DNA from: Litorimonas sp046250185
Lineage (GTDB): Bacteria; Pseudomonadota; Alphaproteobacteria; Caulobacterales; Maricaulaceae
Direction: 5' to 3' (one strand)
Assembly (NCBI RefSeq): GCF_046250185.1
Contig: NZ_CP176469.1
Length of the DNA stretch: 64,000 nt
The position numbers and the translations under genes were made by a program. Every line of letters starts with the position of its first letter. Within the stretch, counting starts at the first letter, position 1. Below, one piece after another: positions 1-8,230 of this stretch. The notes beneath the pieces were generated by a model, which searched no databases, was not told the DNA's origin, and worked only from the letters and a program-made list of their open reading frames with translations.

Positions 1-531
1 CTCGACGAATTTGGTTCTGCCTTTCACGACCTCGAAAAAGGTCGCCCAGGCGATGCCCTCAGCTTTGCGCAAAAGCGCGTGGTCGCGGCAATGAATAAAA
101 AAGTCAAAGAGCTAAAGAGCAAACCCGTGACGGCTGATGACGGCGCACCCGAAGAATTTGAGCGGACGGCGGATCGTTACAAGACGAATAATGATTACAC
201 CCCGCGCTCGTCGTTCAAATCCAAAGGTAAGCCAAAATTCACGCCGCGTGTCAGGCAGTTGGAAGAAGATTTTGAGGATGAGCCGCCCAGAACAAGGGTG
301 AGCGAGAAAGCGCCTGAAAAACGGCCCAATACCCAACTGCCCAATGCCAAACTGCCTGAACCTGCGACAACTACCCCTGTCGCGCCTCCCTCTAATGTCA
401 CCCCGATGATCAAGCGCAAACCTGTTGAGCCCTATATTCCGCCTTATGAGCCGGGGGAGTCCAAGCCCAACAGTAAGGCTATTCCCGCGCCCCCAAAACG
501 GCCCTTTTTGCGTATCGTCAATAGCGACTAA
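1..531 (+). CDS. C-terminal part of a proline-rich hypothetical protein (5' truncated)
   Basis: The frame is open from base 1, so the N-terminus lies outside the window; 176 residues are visible, ending at TAA 529-531. The first ~35 residues look folded and helical (LDEFGSAFHDLEKG...), and contain a Met at base 91 and a GTG at base 79 that I do not regard as starts because coding continues upstream. The remainder is charged and then very rich in Pro, Lys and Glu, with low complexity typical of a disordered tail. No membrane segment or catalytic motif is visible and I do not recognise the family. It converges on the EF-hand gene across a hairpin. Confidence 0.7.
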   Translation, partial: LDEFGSAFHDLEKGRPGDALSFAQKRVVAAMNKKVKELKSKPVTADDGAPEEFERTADRYKTNNDYTPRSSFKSKGKPKFTPRVRQLEEDFEDEPPRTRVSEKAPEKRPNTQLPNAKLPEPATTTPVAPPSNVTPMIKRKPVEPYIPPYEPGESKPNSKAIPAPPKRPFLRIVNSD

Positions 532-534
532 TCT

Positions 535-567
535 AAAAAACCCGCCCCGCCGTGAGGCGGAACGGGT
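535..567 (-). terminator. Intrinsic terminator of the EF-hand gene
   Basis: An inverted repeat (CCCG-cc-CCGCC, loop GTGA, GGCGG-aa-CGGG) is flanked on the left by six A, which read as a U-run on the minus strand. It sits about 40 bases past the stop of the leftward gene and may also stop the rightward gene ending at 531. Confidence 0.7.
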
Positions 568-603
568 CTGAACCTTAGGATAGTCAAGTGACTGAAAGGG
601 GCG

Positions 604-1305
604 CTAATTCATGCCACCTGAATCTGTCTCAAGGCCGTCTTCTGTGTCAGTTTCAGGTTCGACGACTGGATCAATATCGGTCTCAATATCGGTCTCGATA
701 TCCGTTTCAACGGCATCGTCTGGCAAGGCGTACCCATCTTCTGATGTCGTGACTTCACCCGCCACATCTTCGAGTGGTTTCGCGGTTGAGAGTGAACCAG
801 TCTCTAAAGCGTCTGACTCCAAAGTGTCCGATGGTTCAACTTCAACAGGCTCAGCTGGCGCTGCCTCAGGCGTTACCTCTTCTGCCTCATCCACTACGGG
901 TGGATCATACATGTCGACTTCGACGGCCATTGGCGCATCAGTTGTCGCAAGCGGAGCTGGTTCGACATACTCAACGGGCGCGGTCTCGAATGTCTCAACA
1001 GGTGCGCTGTAGTCGACTGATGTTCCTAAAGCGCGCAGCTCATAAGGCTGGTCTACCATCGCGCTGGCAAGGAACCATTCATCCTCGGTCAGGACCGCAT
1101 CACCTTGCGTCATGCGGGTGAAATCCTGTGCCGCTTGCGTCGTCGTCACGCCTGTTATCTTGGCATAAGCGCTATATTCAGCGAACGTGACTTGGCCGTC
1201 TTTATTCGCGTCCAAAGTGGCAAAATCGCCTGCTAAAGCCGTGGTGGAAACACTCAGACCCAAAATAATCGCAGAGCCCAAAGTCAATTTATTTAAACGT
1301 GTCAT
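604..1305 (-). CDS. Exported EF-hand, acidic repeat protein
   Basis: 233 residues from ATG 1305, preceded by the strong Shine-Dalgarno AAGGAGAG; a longer in-frame start at 1416 would add an Arg-rich leader and has no such site. A Sec-type signal peptide (MTRLNKLTLGSAI...TALA) is followed by an EF-hand loop, DANKDGQVTFAEY, with Asp/Asn/Asp/Gln/Glu positions suited to Ca2+ binding. The C-terminal two thirds are acidic and Pro/Val/Glu-rich, low complexity, and contain three tandem DIET repeats. EF-hand domains bind calcium; a periplasmic or surface role is inferred from the signal peptide only. No partner gene is evident; the next gene upstream in the same direction encodes an outer-membrane barrel. 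Confidence 0.75.
   Translation of the reverse strand: MTRLNKLTLGSAIILGLSVSTTALAGDFATLDANKDGQVTFAEYSAYAKITGVTTTQAAQDFTRMTQGDAVLTEDEWFLASAMVDQPYELRALGTSVDYSAPVETFETAPVEYVEPAPLATTDAPMAVEVDMYDPPVVDEAEEVTPEAAPAEPVEVEPSDTLESDALETGSLSTAKPLEDVAGEVTTSEDGYALPDDAVETDIETDIETDIDPVVEPETDTEDGLETDSGGMN
671..706. repeat. Three tandem 12-bp units inside the EF-hand gene
   Basis: Unit TCAATATCGGTC occurs twice exactly and a third time with changes. On the minus strand this encodes three successive DIET-type tetrapeptides in the acidic tail. The length may vary by slippage. Confidence 0.85.
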
Positions 1306-1498
1306 ATCTTCTCTCCTTACGGTGTGAGCGGATAATATGATCCGCGATATGATCGACCATCTATCTGGCCGACCCCCATAAGAAGCCCTCCAAATGCGGC
1401 GCATTCGGGGCGTCAATAAGGCGTTAACCTTAAATTTGAGAGAGGTATTGGTTAGGCGGATAATCGCAAGATCACCCGCCTAAAGCATTGTTTTTACG

Positions 1499-3202
1499 CT
1501 AGAAGCGCGCTTTGAATCCGACATTAATCGCGTGGGCTTCGGTTTCGTCGTTTGACACAAGCTGCGGCGCGACGAAGGGGATGAAGCCTTTATTGTAGAC
1601 ATATTCCGCGCCGAAATCGAGATAGTCATTGAGCGGATATTCGACCGAGACAGCGTGTTGCTGGTTCTTCTCAAATGTCGTCCCGAACGCTGGATTGCCG
1701 AAGTCATCGCTAAGCTTGCCCCAAGATCCGCTCGCTGCGATCGCCATTTGGCGACCATTGACGATGGGCTTGATACGCGCTTGCGCGACCAAGACACTCA
1801 GGTTCTCATCGAAGTTGATATTGTCGCGAGCGGTTGTCGAGCCCAGCGGATCAACGAGGTATTGCGGCAAAGGCACGCCGTCTGGCGTTTGCGGGATCGC
1901 GGCAGCCCACGGTTCTAGCGTCGTTGTATATTCCACCATCGCATCAAAGAAGTCAGAATTATATTCAACGAAGCCGTTCACCGCGCTGTTACGATATTCA
2001 ATAAAGTTCGCGGGCGGCGTGCCGTTGACGCGACCTTGGAACGTATGCGCTGTCCAGTTATCGCGGTAGATCGTATCGTGCAGATAGCCGCCGCCGACTG
2101 TGAATGATCCGTTATGGCCAAAGCTGTTATGGCCCAGCAGAAATTCTTTTTCCGCATTAAACGCGTAATTGCCGAGATTGTTATCTTCACCCGCCAACGC
2201 CACGCGTAACTGCCGCCCAGCAGAAAAGGCTGAGCCGGTGAGCTTCAAGCCATTTTTGTAATAGCCGACTTCCAGCACGGGCTGATCAGACACAGCATAG
2301 AAGAAATGCTGGCCCTCATTTGGCGTAATGGCGTTATAGCTGTCGAAGTTACCGAAATCGATCGTCTTGCGACCAAAGGCGGCGTAGAATGGTGAGCGCT
2401 CCAAATTACCAAAAACTACAAACGCTTTGCGCAGTTGGAACTCGTCCTGATCGCGCGCAAATTCCGTTTCGGAATATTCCGTTTGCAGATAGAATGTTGT
2501 CCACTCGCCAAAGGTCGAGGTGAAGGCGAGGGCGGCGTGATCAATCGCGAAGACACCTGCTTCGTCATCTGTGCGGTCAGAGAAATCAGGGAAGCGCGAG
2601 AGTAGCGGGAATTGCCCGTCGACCTCAGTCTTTTGATACTTCAAGCCGCCTTGGAAACCACCGCCGAGATAAACGGAATTATCTTTCAACGTGCCATTGG
2701 CGCGATTGCCGAGCAAGACCATGGTCTTGTTCGTTGTGTTTTCCTGCCAATCCAGTATGTCGCGCGAATGGGCGACATTTGTGCGCACAGTTACGCCGCC
2801 GACATTGTAGTCGCGGTTGAAACGTGCGGCGTCGGCCTGTGAATATTTAATCGCGTGCGGGTTTGAATACCCGCGCAGTTGCAGTCCGTTGGTATGATGA
2901 ACGGGGGCTTGACCCTGCTGCGTTACCACGTACCCAGGTTGGACATAGCCAGGCTGAACATAACCAGGCTGCGCATAGGTCTGAACTTGGGCGTAGGGCG
3001 TAGCTGCGTGATACACCGCGCCGCGTTGTTGCAGGCGTTGGGCTTGCCAGCTTTGCGGGGCCACATAGTGACCCGAATGTGTGTGTGGTTGCGCTTGGAA
3101 CATGCCGCGCAGGCCGTTATGTTGGTTCGCCGTGACAGGAATTGCAATAGCGAGTGAAGCGGCGGCAACGCCAGCGAGAAGTAGTTTCGTTTTCATAATC
3201 AT
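1499..3202 (-). CDS. Outer-membrane beta-barrel, LbtU-type porin (probable)
   Basis: 567 residues. An N-terminal signal peptide (MKTKLLLAGVAAASLAIAIPVTA) is followed by a Gln/His/Tyr-rich linker with three PGYVQ repeats (~residues 78-92). The remainder is a long stretch of alternating aromatic/polar strands, with many Gly-Tyr and Asp pairs, ending in the C-terminal Phe typical of barrels inserted by Bam. The pattern agrees best with the LbtU-like porins, named for the legiobactin receptor of Legionella, but iron transport is not shown here because no TonB box, plug or siderophore genes are adjacent. Start choice: ATG 3202 or ATG 3196; the GGGG element is better spaced for 3196. The gene stands alone between the EF-hand gene and a sigma-54 activator on the same strand. 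Confidence 0.7.
   Translation of the reverse strand: MIMKTKLLLAGVAAASLAIAIPVTANQHNGLRGMFQAQPHTHSGHYVAPQSWQAQRLQQRGAVYHAATPYAQVQTYAQPGYVQPGYVQPGYVVTQQGQAPVHHTNGLQLRGYSNPHAIKYSQADAARFNRDYNVGGVTVRTNVAHSRDILDWQENTTNKTMVLLGNRANGTLKDNSVYLGGGFQGGLKYQKTEVDGQFPLLSRFPDFSDRTDDEAGVFAIDHAALAFTSTFGEWTTFYLQTEYSETEFARDQDEFQLRKAFVVFGNLERSPFYAAFGRKTIDFGNFDSYNAITPNEGQHFFYAVSDQPVLEVGYYKNGLKLTGSAFSAGRQLRVALAGEDNNLGNYAFNAEKEFLLGHNSFGHNGSFTVGGGYLHDTIYRDNWTAHTFQGRVNGTPPANFIEYRNSAVNGFVEYNSDFFDAMVEYTTTLEPWAAAIPQTPDGVPLPQYLVDPLGSTTARDNINFDENLSVLVAQARIKPIVNGRQMAIAASGSWGKLSDDFGNPAFGTTFEKNQQHAVSVEYPLNDYLDFGAEYVYNKGFIPFVAPQLVSNDETEAHAINVGFKARF
2928..2972. repeat. Three 15-bp tandem repeats encoding PGYVQ
   Basis: Imperfect 15-bp units lie in the linker of the outer-membrane barrel gene, each encoding Pro-Gly-Tyr-Val-Gln/Val on the minus strand. 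They lie between the signal peptide and the barrel. Confidence 0.8.
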
Positions 3203-3219
3203 CCCCAGAATGAAGTTAT

Positions 3220-4665
3220 TTAAGCCGAGCGGACGTCATCGACGTCGAGCGCGTGTTCGCGGACTTTGCGGTAGAGTGTGGAGCGGCCAATACCGAGACG
3301 GCGGGCCACTTCGGACATGTGTCCTGAATAATTCTCAATCGCGAATTGGATCAGGTCACGTTCAATATCTTCGAGCGTGCGCAAATGACCATCGCGGTCC
3401 AGCACAGACACAGACTCGTCAACCTCTGTTTCGCTCGGCACAAGGGCAGAGAGCGAACCGTTCTCTGATGGTGAGATATTTGGCGAGAGCCCTGAAATCT
3501 GCGGAAAGTCTTGCGGTTTTAGCACGTCACCATCGGACAAAATCATGGCGCGGAAAATCGTGTTTTCCAGCTGCCGCACATTGCCCTTCCACTCATAATT
3601 TCGCAAAAGCTCGATCGTCTCAGCCGTTGCGCCGCTGACAGAGAGGCGTTCCTGCGCATTAAACCGTTTCATGAAATGGTCCAGCAGGGCAGGGATGTCT
3701 TCCTTGCGGTCGCGCAATGGCGGAACCGCGATAGGAAAAACATTCAGACGATAATACAGATCTTCGCGGAACGTGCCCGCCTTGACGGCTTCAGCCAGAT
3801 CGCGATTGGTCGCGCTGATAATACGGACGTCCACGGGAGTCGGGCGTTTGGAGCCAATCGGATCGACTTCGCCTTCTTGCAACACACGCAGCAATTTGAC
3901 TTGCATTTCCAGCGGCAATTCGCCGACCTCATCGAGGAACAACGTCCCTGTATGGGCCTCTTGAAATTTACCCAAATGCTTGGCGTTCGCGCCTGTAAAG
4001 CTGCCTTTTTCGTGACCGAACAAAATACTCTCGACGAGGTTTTCAGCAATCGCGCCGCAATTCACCGTTATAAAGGGCGCGCCAACACGGTCAGAGGCGC
4101 CTTGAATAGCGCGTGCAATGACTTCTTTACCCACACCCGATTCGCCCGTGATCAAGATTGGAATGTTCGCTTTCGCCCCGCGTTCCCCCATCGCCACAAC
4201 AGAGCGCATCGCGCCCGCATTGCCGATAAGATCGTCAAAAGACAGACTGTTCGTGTTGGTTTTCTTCAGCCGCTTCACTTCGCCGACCAGCGTGTTGACT
4301 TCTAGCGCGTTGCGAATGGACACGATGATGCGTTCGGGCGAGGCGGGCTTGACCACAAAATCACGTGCGCCACTTTTCATGGCTTTGACCACGGCCTCGA
4401 TCGAGCCTTTACCCGTCAAAACAATCACGGGCAGATCAGGGCGGTTCTTGGTCAGTTCGGCCAGCGTGTCCATGCCGTCACGGCCTGGCATAACAAGGTC
4501 AAGCAGCATCACATGCACCCCCGCCCCGTCAGGGCCGAGCGCAATGTTGAGCGCAGCATCGCCGTCACCCGCTTGCAATGTTGAAAACCCACTCTTTTCG
4601 ACCACCGCTTGCAGCAAGCGTCGTTGAGTCGGATCGTCATCCACGATGAGAACCGTTTTAGCCAT
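3220..4665 (-). CDS. NtrC-family sigma-54-dependent response regulator
   Basis: 481 residues. The domains are a receiver (VDDD near residue 10, phospho-acceptor Asp in MLLDLVMPG, Lys in VVKPAS), an AAA+ sigma-54 interaction domain with Walker A GESGVGKE, the sigma-54 contact loop as GSFTGA (GAFTGA is the consensus), and Walker B LFLDEVGEL. A Fis-type helix-turn-helix follows at the C-terminus (MSEVARRLGIGRSTLYRKV). ATG 4665 is chosen because AGGTGG lies 5 bases upstream; the in-frame GTG at 4674 falls inside that site. Such proteins activate RpoN-dependent promoters after phosphorylation. No histidine kinase is adjacent, so its partner and targets are unknown. It is divergent from the oxidase subunit IV/pnt operon across 263 bases. 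Confidence 0.9.
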   Translation of the reverse strand: MAKTVLIVDDDPTQRRLLQAVVEKSGFSTLQAGDGDAALNIALGPDGAGVHVMLLDLVMPGRDGMDTLAELTKNRPDLPVIVLTGKGSIEAVVKAMKSGARDFVVKPASPERIIVSIRNALEVNTLVGEVKRLKKTNTNSLSFDDLIGNAGAMRSVVAMGERGAKANIPILITGESGVGKEVIARAIQGASDRVGAPFITVNCGAIAENLVESILFGHEKGSFTGANAKHLGKFQEAHTGTLFLDEVGELPLEMQVKLLRVLQEGEVDPIGSKRPTPVDVRIISATNRDLAEAVKAGTFREDLYYRLNVFPIAVPPLRDRKEDIPALLDHFMKRFNAQERLSVSGATAETIELLRNYEWKGNVRQLENTIFRAMILSDGDVLKPQDFPQISGLSPNISPSENGSLSALVPSETEVDESVSVLDRDGHLRTLEDIERDLIQFAIENYSGHMSEVARRLGIGRSTLYRKVREHALDVDDVRSA

Positions 4666-4864
4666 ATTATCCACCTATTCCGCCAACCTCGTTTCGGGTC
4701 GGTCGTTCATTTCGTCACAATATGGGACAAGGGGGTAAAATTCGGGATAAGCCTTATGGTGAACAAATCGATAAATTTTCGTCTTATGACTTCACAAGCC
4801 GCGCAAATTAGCTATATGACCAATACAATTATATGTCTGACCAATTTTAGTCGTCATTAATCGT

Positions 4865-4880
4865 TGTCCGATTTAGGACA
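4865..4880. promoter_or_regulatory. TGTCC-N6-GGACA palindrome between divergent genes
   Basis: A perfect 5-bp inverted repeat with a 6-bp spacer lies in the 263-base region separating the NtrC-type regulator from the oxidase subunit IV gene, about 50 bases before the latter's start. It could be an operator. The region is otherwise AT-rich and I see no clear sigma-54 (GG-N10-GC) promoter in it. Confidence 0.3.
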
Positions 4881-4928
4881 GCATGGTAGCACGACTTGGA
4901 AATTTACAGCTTAATACAAGGGACAATC

Positions 4929-5228
4929 ATGGCTGCTGGACAATCAGATTATCATCGCGGTGAAATGGAAACGGATGCGCAAGAAGGCACATTCAAAGGG
5001 TTTATGGGCATTACGGTATATGGCGGTGCAGCAATCGCGCTGATCGTCTTTATGCCGGTTCTAGTGTTTGGTGTCGGCATGGGCTGGTTGCCCGCATTGA
5101 TCGCTACCCTCTTGCTAGGTGTTGTTATGGGCTTGGCGTTAAAGCTGAAGGGCGGATGGTATGCGGCCATTATTGCGTCCGGCATATTGGTCGGTATTCT
5201 GTGCGCCATAATCTCGGCTCTGATGTAA
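4929..5228 (+). CDS. aa3-type cytochrome c oxidase subunit IV
   Basis: 99 residues from ATG 4929 (AGGGAC seven bases upstream; an in-frame ATG at 4896 lacks a site). A hydrophilic N-terminus (MAAGQSDYHRGEMETDAQEGTF) is followed by a membrane segment beginning near residue 25 and two more hydrophobic stretches to the C-terminus. The short polar head with the Y-x-R-G-E-M motif and the TF-x-G-F-M junction match the bacterial aa3 oxidase subunit IV family (COX4_pro_2). In many Alphaproteobacteria this gene sits directly upstream of the transhydrogenase genes, as here. The canonical family has one membrane helix; this copy carries extra hydrophobic sequence after it. It has no catalytic residues and is thought to be an accessory subunit. 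Confidence 0.75.
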   Translation: MAAGQSDYHRGEMETDAQEGTFKGFMGITVYGGAAIALIVFMPVLVFGVGMGWLPALIATLLLGVVMGLALKLKGGWYAAIIASGILVGILCAIISALM

Positions 5229-5252
5229 CACGCGGGATATTTTCTAAAACTA

Positions 5253-5272
5253 TTCAATATTGGTATATTGAA
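5253..5272. repeat. Perfect inverted repeat TTCAATA-N6-TATTGAA
   Basis: Seven-base arms surround TTGGTA, between the oxidase subunit IV gene and pntAA. It overlaps the 13-bp-period direct repeats described separately. Confidence 0.6.
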
Positions 5273-5293
5273 TTGGTATAAAAGATTGGTATA
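5259..5293. repeat. Three ATTGGTATA direct repeats at exact 13-bp period before pntAA
   Basis: Copies start at 5259, 5272 and 5285, in the 100-base gap ahead of pntAA and ending about 35 bases before its start codon. The regular phasing suggests a multimeric protein-binding site or iterated promoter elements. Confidence 0.6.
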
Positions 5294-5328
5294 AGCTTCC
5301 GATCAAACAGTTGAGGGTAGGGGTCGTT

Positions 5329-6459
5329 TTGAAAATTTCAGTTTTGAAGGATGCTGCGGGGCATGAGGCCCGTGTTGCGGCGACGCCTGATACGGTAAAG
5401 GGCTATGTCGCCTCTGGCCACGACGTGGTTGTCGTCAAAAGCGCAGGTGCGGCGGCTGACTTTTCCGACGCCATGTATAAAGACGCAGGCGCAACGATTG
5501 CGGCGACCAATGCAGCAGCGGCAAAGACAGCTGACCTTGTCATGTCGATCACAGGCGCGGATGCAAAACTCGTCGCGGGCATGAAAAAAGGTGCGGGCAT
5601 TACTGGCGTTATGTCGCCGACAGATAATCCGAAATATGCGGCGGCCTGCGCCAAAGCGGGTGTTACAGCCTTCGCCCTTGATTACATCCCGCGCATCTCT
5701 CGCGCGCAAGCTATGGACGTGCTGTCCAGCCAGTCCAACCTATCTGGCTACCGCGCCGTCGTCGAAGCGGGCGGCATTTACGGTCGCGCTTTCCCGATGA
5801 TGATGACAGCGGCAGGGACAATCGCGCCGGCCAAGGTCTTTATTATGGGTGTCGGCGTGGCAGGCCTCCAAGCGATCGCAACGGCACGGCGTCTCGGCGC
5901 TGTGACGACGGCCACAGATGTGCGCCCCGCAACCAAAGAACAAGTTGCCTCCCTCGGCGCAAAATTCATTGCGGTTGAAAACGACGAATTTAAAGCGGCA
6001 GAAACGGCGGGCGGTTATGCCAAGCAAATGTCGCCTGAGTATCAAAAGCTACAAGCTGAGTTGACTGCCTCGCACGTCGCTAAGCAGGACATCGTCGTCA
6101 CAACGGCGTTGATCCCAGGCCGCAAGGCGCCGATCCTGATCACGAAAGCGATGCTAGATACGATGAAACCAGGTTCCGTGCTGGTTGATCTGGCTGTCGA
6201 ACGTGGCGGCAATGTCGAAGGCGCCAAAGCGGGCGAGATCGTCACGACGAAAAACGGCGTCCATATTGTCGGACATCTGAACTGGCCGTCCCGCATGGCA
6301 GGCGATAGCTCCAACATGTTCGCGCGCAATCTCAAGAATTTCCTCCCGCTGGTGACAGCCGAAGACGGCGCCTACGCCCCTGACTGGGACGACGAAATTA
6401 TCCAAGGCTGCGCCCTGACAAAAGACGGTGCAGTCGTCCATGAACGGCTAAAGGGGTAG
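5329..6459 (+). CDS. pntAA: NAD(P) transhydrogenase subunit alpha, NAD-binding part (PntAA)
   Basis: 376 residues; the proton-translocating transhydrogenase couples hydride transfer from NADH to NADP+ with proton entry, feeding NADPH supply. This is domain I: an alanine dehydrogenase-like fold with MKISVLKD...EARVAATPDTV at the N-terminus and a Rossmann motif GVGVAGLQAIATARRLGA around residue 165, followed by the D of ATDVRP that binds the adenosine ribose. It stops before the membrane part, the split arrangement usual in Alphaproteobacteria. Start: TTG 5329 is preferred (TAGGGG five bases upstream, sequence then matches family N-termini); TTG 5311 would add six residues. It is followed by pntAB after 4 bases and then pntB, an evident operon. 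Confidence 0.95.
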   Translation: MKISVLKDAAGHEARVAATPDTVKGYVASGHDVVVVKSAGAAADFSDAMYKDAGATIAATNAAAAKTADLVMSITGADAKLVAGMKKGAGITGVMSPTDNPKYAAACAKAGVTAFALDYIPRISRAQAMDVLSSQSNLSGYRAVVEAGGIYGRAFPMMMTAAGTIAPAKVFIMGVGVAGLQAIATARRLGAVTTATDVRPATKEQVASLGAKFIAVENDEFKAAETAGGYAKQMSPEYQKLQAELTASHVAKQDIVVTTALIPGRKAPILITKAMLDTMKPGSVLVDLAVERGGNVEGAKAGEIVTTKNGVHIVGHLNWPSRMAGDSSNMFARNLKNFLPLVTAEDGAYAPDWDDEIIQGCALTKDGAVVHERLKG

Positions 6460-6463
6460 ATCA

Positions 6464-6817
6464 ATGGGTTTCATGTTAATAATGGCGGGTGGTGCGGCTG
6501 TCTCGCCCATCGTCTTCCAACTGGCAATTTTCGTCATGGCGATTTTCGTGGGTTATTACGTTGTCTGGTCGGTGACCCCTGCTTTGCACACGCCATTGAT
6601 GGCTGTGACCAACGCGATTTCATCTGTGATTATCGTCGGTGCGATTGTCGCCGTGGCGGCAGGGACCAAAGGCGGCTCCGCGATTTCCACATGGACAGGC
6701 GCGATTGCTGTCGCCCTCTGTGCCGTGAATATTTTTGGCGGCTTCCTCGTCACGCAGCGTATGCTTGCCATGTATAAGAAAAAAGAAAAACCAGCCCCGA
6801 AAGCAGAGGCGAAATAA
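6464..6817 (+). CDS. pntAB: NAD(P) transhydrogenase subunit alpha, membrane part (PntAB)
   Basis: 117 residues with three to four hydrophobic helices and a Lys-rich cytoplasmic C-terminus (KKKEKPAPKAEAK). This is the PntA domain II segment; the conserved GYYVVWSVTPALHTPLMAVTNAIS stretch begins near residue 27. With PntB it forms the proton channel of the inner-membrane complex. The stop codon abuts the ATG of pntB directly (6817/6818), implying translational coupling. Confidence 0.95.
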   Translation: MGFMLIMAGGAAVSPIVFQLAIFVMAIFVGYYVVWSVTPALHTPLMAVTNAISSVIIVGAIVAVAAGTKGGSAISTWTGAIAVALCAVNIFGGFLVTQRMLAMYKKKEKPAPKAEAK

Positions 6818-8227
6818 ATGCCGCAATTATCAGCTAACCTCGCGGCGATCCTCTATACGGTCTCCGCTGTTCTCTTTATCCTGGCCCTTCGTGGCCTAAG
6901 CTCGCCAGAGACGTCACGTCGCGGGAATACGTTCGGCATGATCGGCATCGCGATTGCCGTGGTTACGACGATCTTGGTCGCAGGCCTTAACGGCACAGGG
7001 CTGTTATTTATCGCGGGCGGTTTGGCCGTTGGCGGTATCCTAGGCGCTTTCATCGCGAAGAAAATCCCGATGACAGATATGCCGCAACTCGTGGCAGCCT
7101 TTCACTCGCTCGTCGGTTTGGCGGCCGTCTTGGTGGCTGTGGCCGCATTTTTCAGCCCTGAGAGTTTTGGTATTTTGACGGCGGACGGTATTAAAGCTGG
7201 CTCGCTGCTAGAATTGGCTCTGGGGGCGGCGATTGGCGCAATTACTTTCTCTGGTTCCGTCATCGCCTTCTTGAAACTCAACGGTAATATGAGCGGCTCG
7301 CCGATCATGTTGCCGGGACGTCATATCATCAATCTGGCGCTCGGCATTGCTGTGGCCGTCCTCGTTGGCATGTTGATGAAGTCTGGCGGCGCAGACCCGC
7401 GCCTGATGTACGCGTTGCTGGCCCTGACATTCATTCTCGGCTTCCTCCTGATCATCCCAATCGGCGGCGCAGATATGCCCGTCGTCGTGTCGATGTTAAA
7501 CTCTTACTCAGGCTGGGCAGCGGCCGCTCTCGGCTTCACGCTGGGTAATTTGGCGCTGATCATCGTCGGCGCTCTCGTCGGCTCATCGGGTGCGATCTTG
7601 TCCTATATCATGTGTAAAGCCATGAATCGCAGCTTTATCTCCGTCATCCTCGGTGGGTTCGGCGCAGACGGTGCAGCGGCCTCGGGTGACGCCAAAGAGC
7701 AACGCCCCGTCAAGCGCGGATCAGCCGAAGACGCGGCCTTCATTATGAAAAACGCGTCCAAAGTCATCATCGTGCCAGGCTACGGTCTCGCCGTGGCACA
7801 GGCGCAACACGCCGTACGTGAAATGGCGGACAAGCTCAAAGAAGAAGGCGTCGAAGTCGTCTACGCAATCCACCCTGTCGCGGGTCGGATGCCAGGCCAC
7901 ATGAACGTGTTGCTGGCCGAAGCCAATGTGCCCTATGACGAAGTGTTCGAACTCGAAGACATTAACTCCGAATTCTCAAACGCCGATGTGGCCTTTGTGA
8001 TCGGCGCGAATGACGTGACCAACCCTGCCGCCAAAACTGATCCACAAAGCCCGATCTTCGGCATGCCGATCTTAGACGTGGACAAAGCGGCAACAGTCCT
8101 CTTCGTCAAACGCTCGCTCTCGCCGGGTTATGCGGGCATCGACAATGATCTCTTCTACGAAGACCGCACCATGATGCTCCTCGCGGACGCCAAGAAACTG
8201 GTCGAGGACGTGATCAAGGCGCTGTAG
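6818..8227 (+). CDS. pntB: NAD(P) transhydrogenase subunit beta (PntB)
   Basis: 469 residues. The N-terminal ~270 residues hold the membrane domain II helices. The C-terminal ~200 residues are the NADP(H)-binding domain III, recognised by VIIVPGYGLAVAQAQHAV, PVAGRMPGHMNVLLAEA, GANDVTNPAA and the final KRSLSPGYAGIDNDLF. It uses NADPH/NADP+ opposite the NAD site of PntAA, with proton movement through the shared membrane sector. The length matches the family. It is the last gene of the pnt operon, although the next gene starts only 3 bases after its stop. Confidence 0.96.
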   Translation: MPQLSANLAAILYTVSAVLFILALRGLSSPETSRRGNTFGMIGIAIAVVTTILVAGLNGTGLLFIAGGLAVGGILGAFIAKKIPMTDMPQLVAAFHSLVGLAAVLVAVAAFFSPESFGILTADGIKAGSLLELALGAAIGAITFSGSVIAFLKLNGNMSGSPIMLPGRHIINLALGIAVAVLVGMLMKSGGADPRLMYALLALTFILGFLLIIPIGGADMPVVVSMLNSYSGWAAAALGFTLGNLALIIVGALVGSSGAILSYIMCKAMNRSFISVILGGFGADGAAASGDAKEQRPVKRGSAEDAAFIMKNASKVIIVPGYGLAVAQAQHAVREMADKLKEEGVEVVYAIHPVAGRMPGHMNVLLAEANVPYDEVFELEDINSEFSNADVAFVIGANDVTNPAAKTDPQSPIFGMPILDVDKAATVLFVKRSLSPGYAGIDNDLFYEDRTMMLLADAKKLVEDVIKAL

Positions 8228-8230
8228 CGC

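Noticed and set aside
611..1012. Ser-rich plus-strand open frame
   Set aside because: Antisense shadow of the EF-hand gene; composition follows from the acidic repeats on the other strand.
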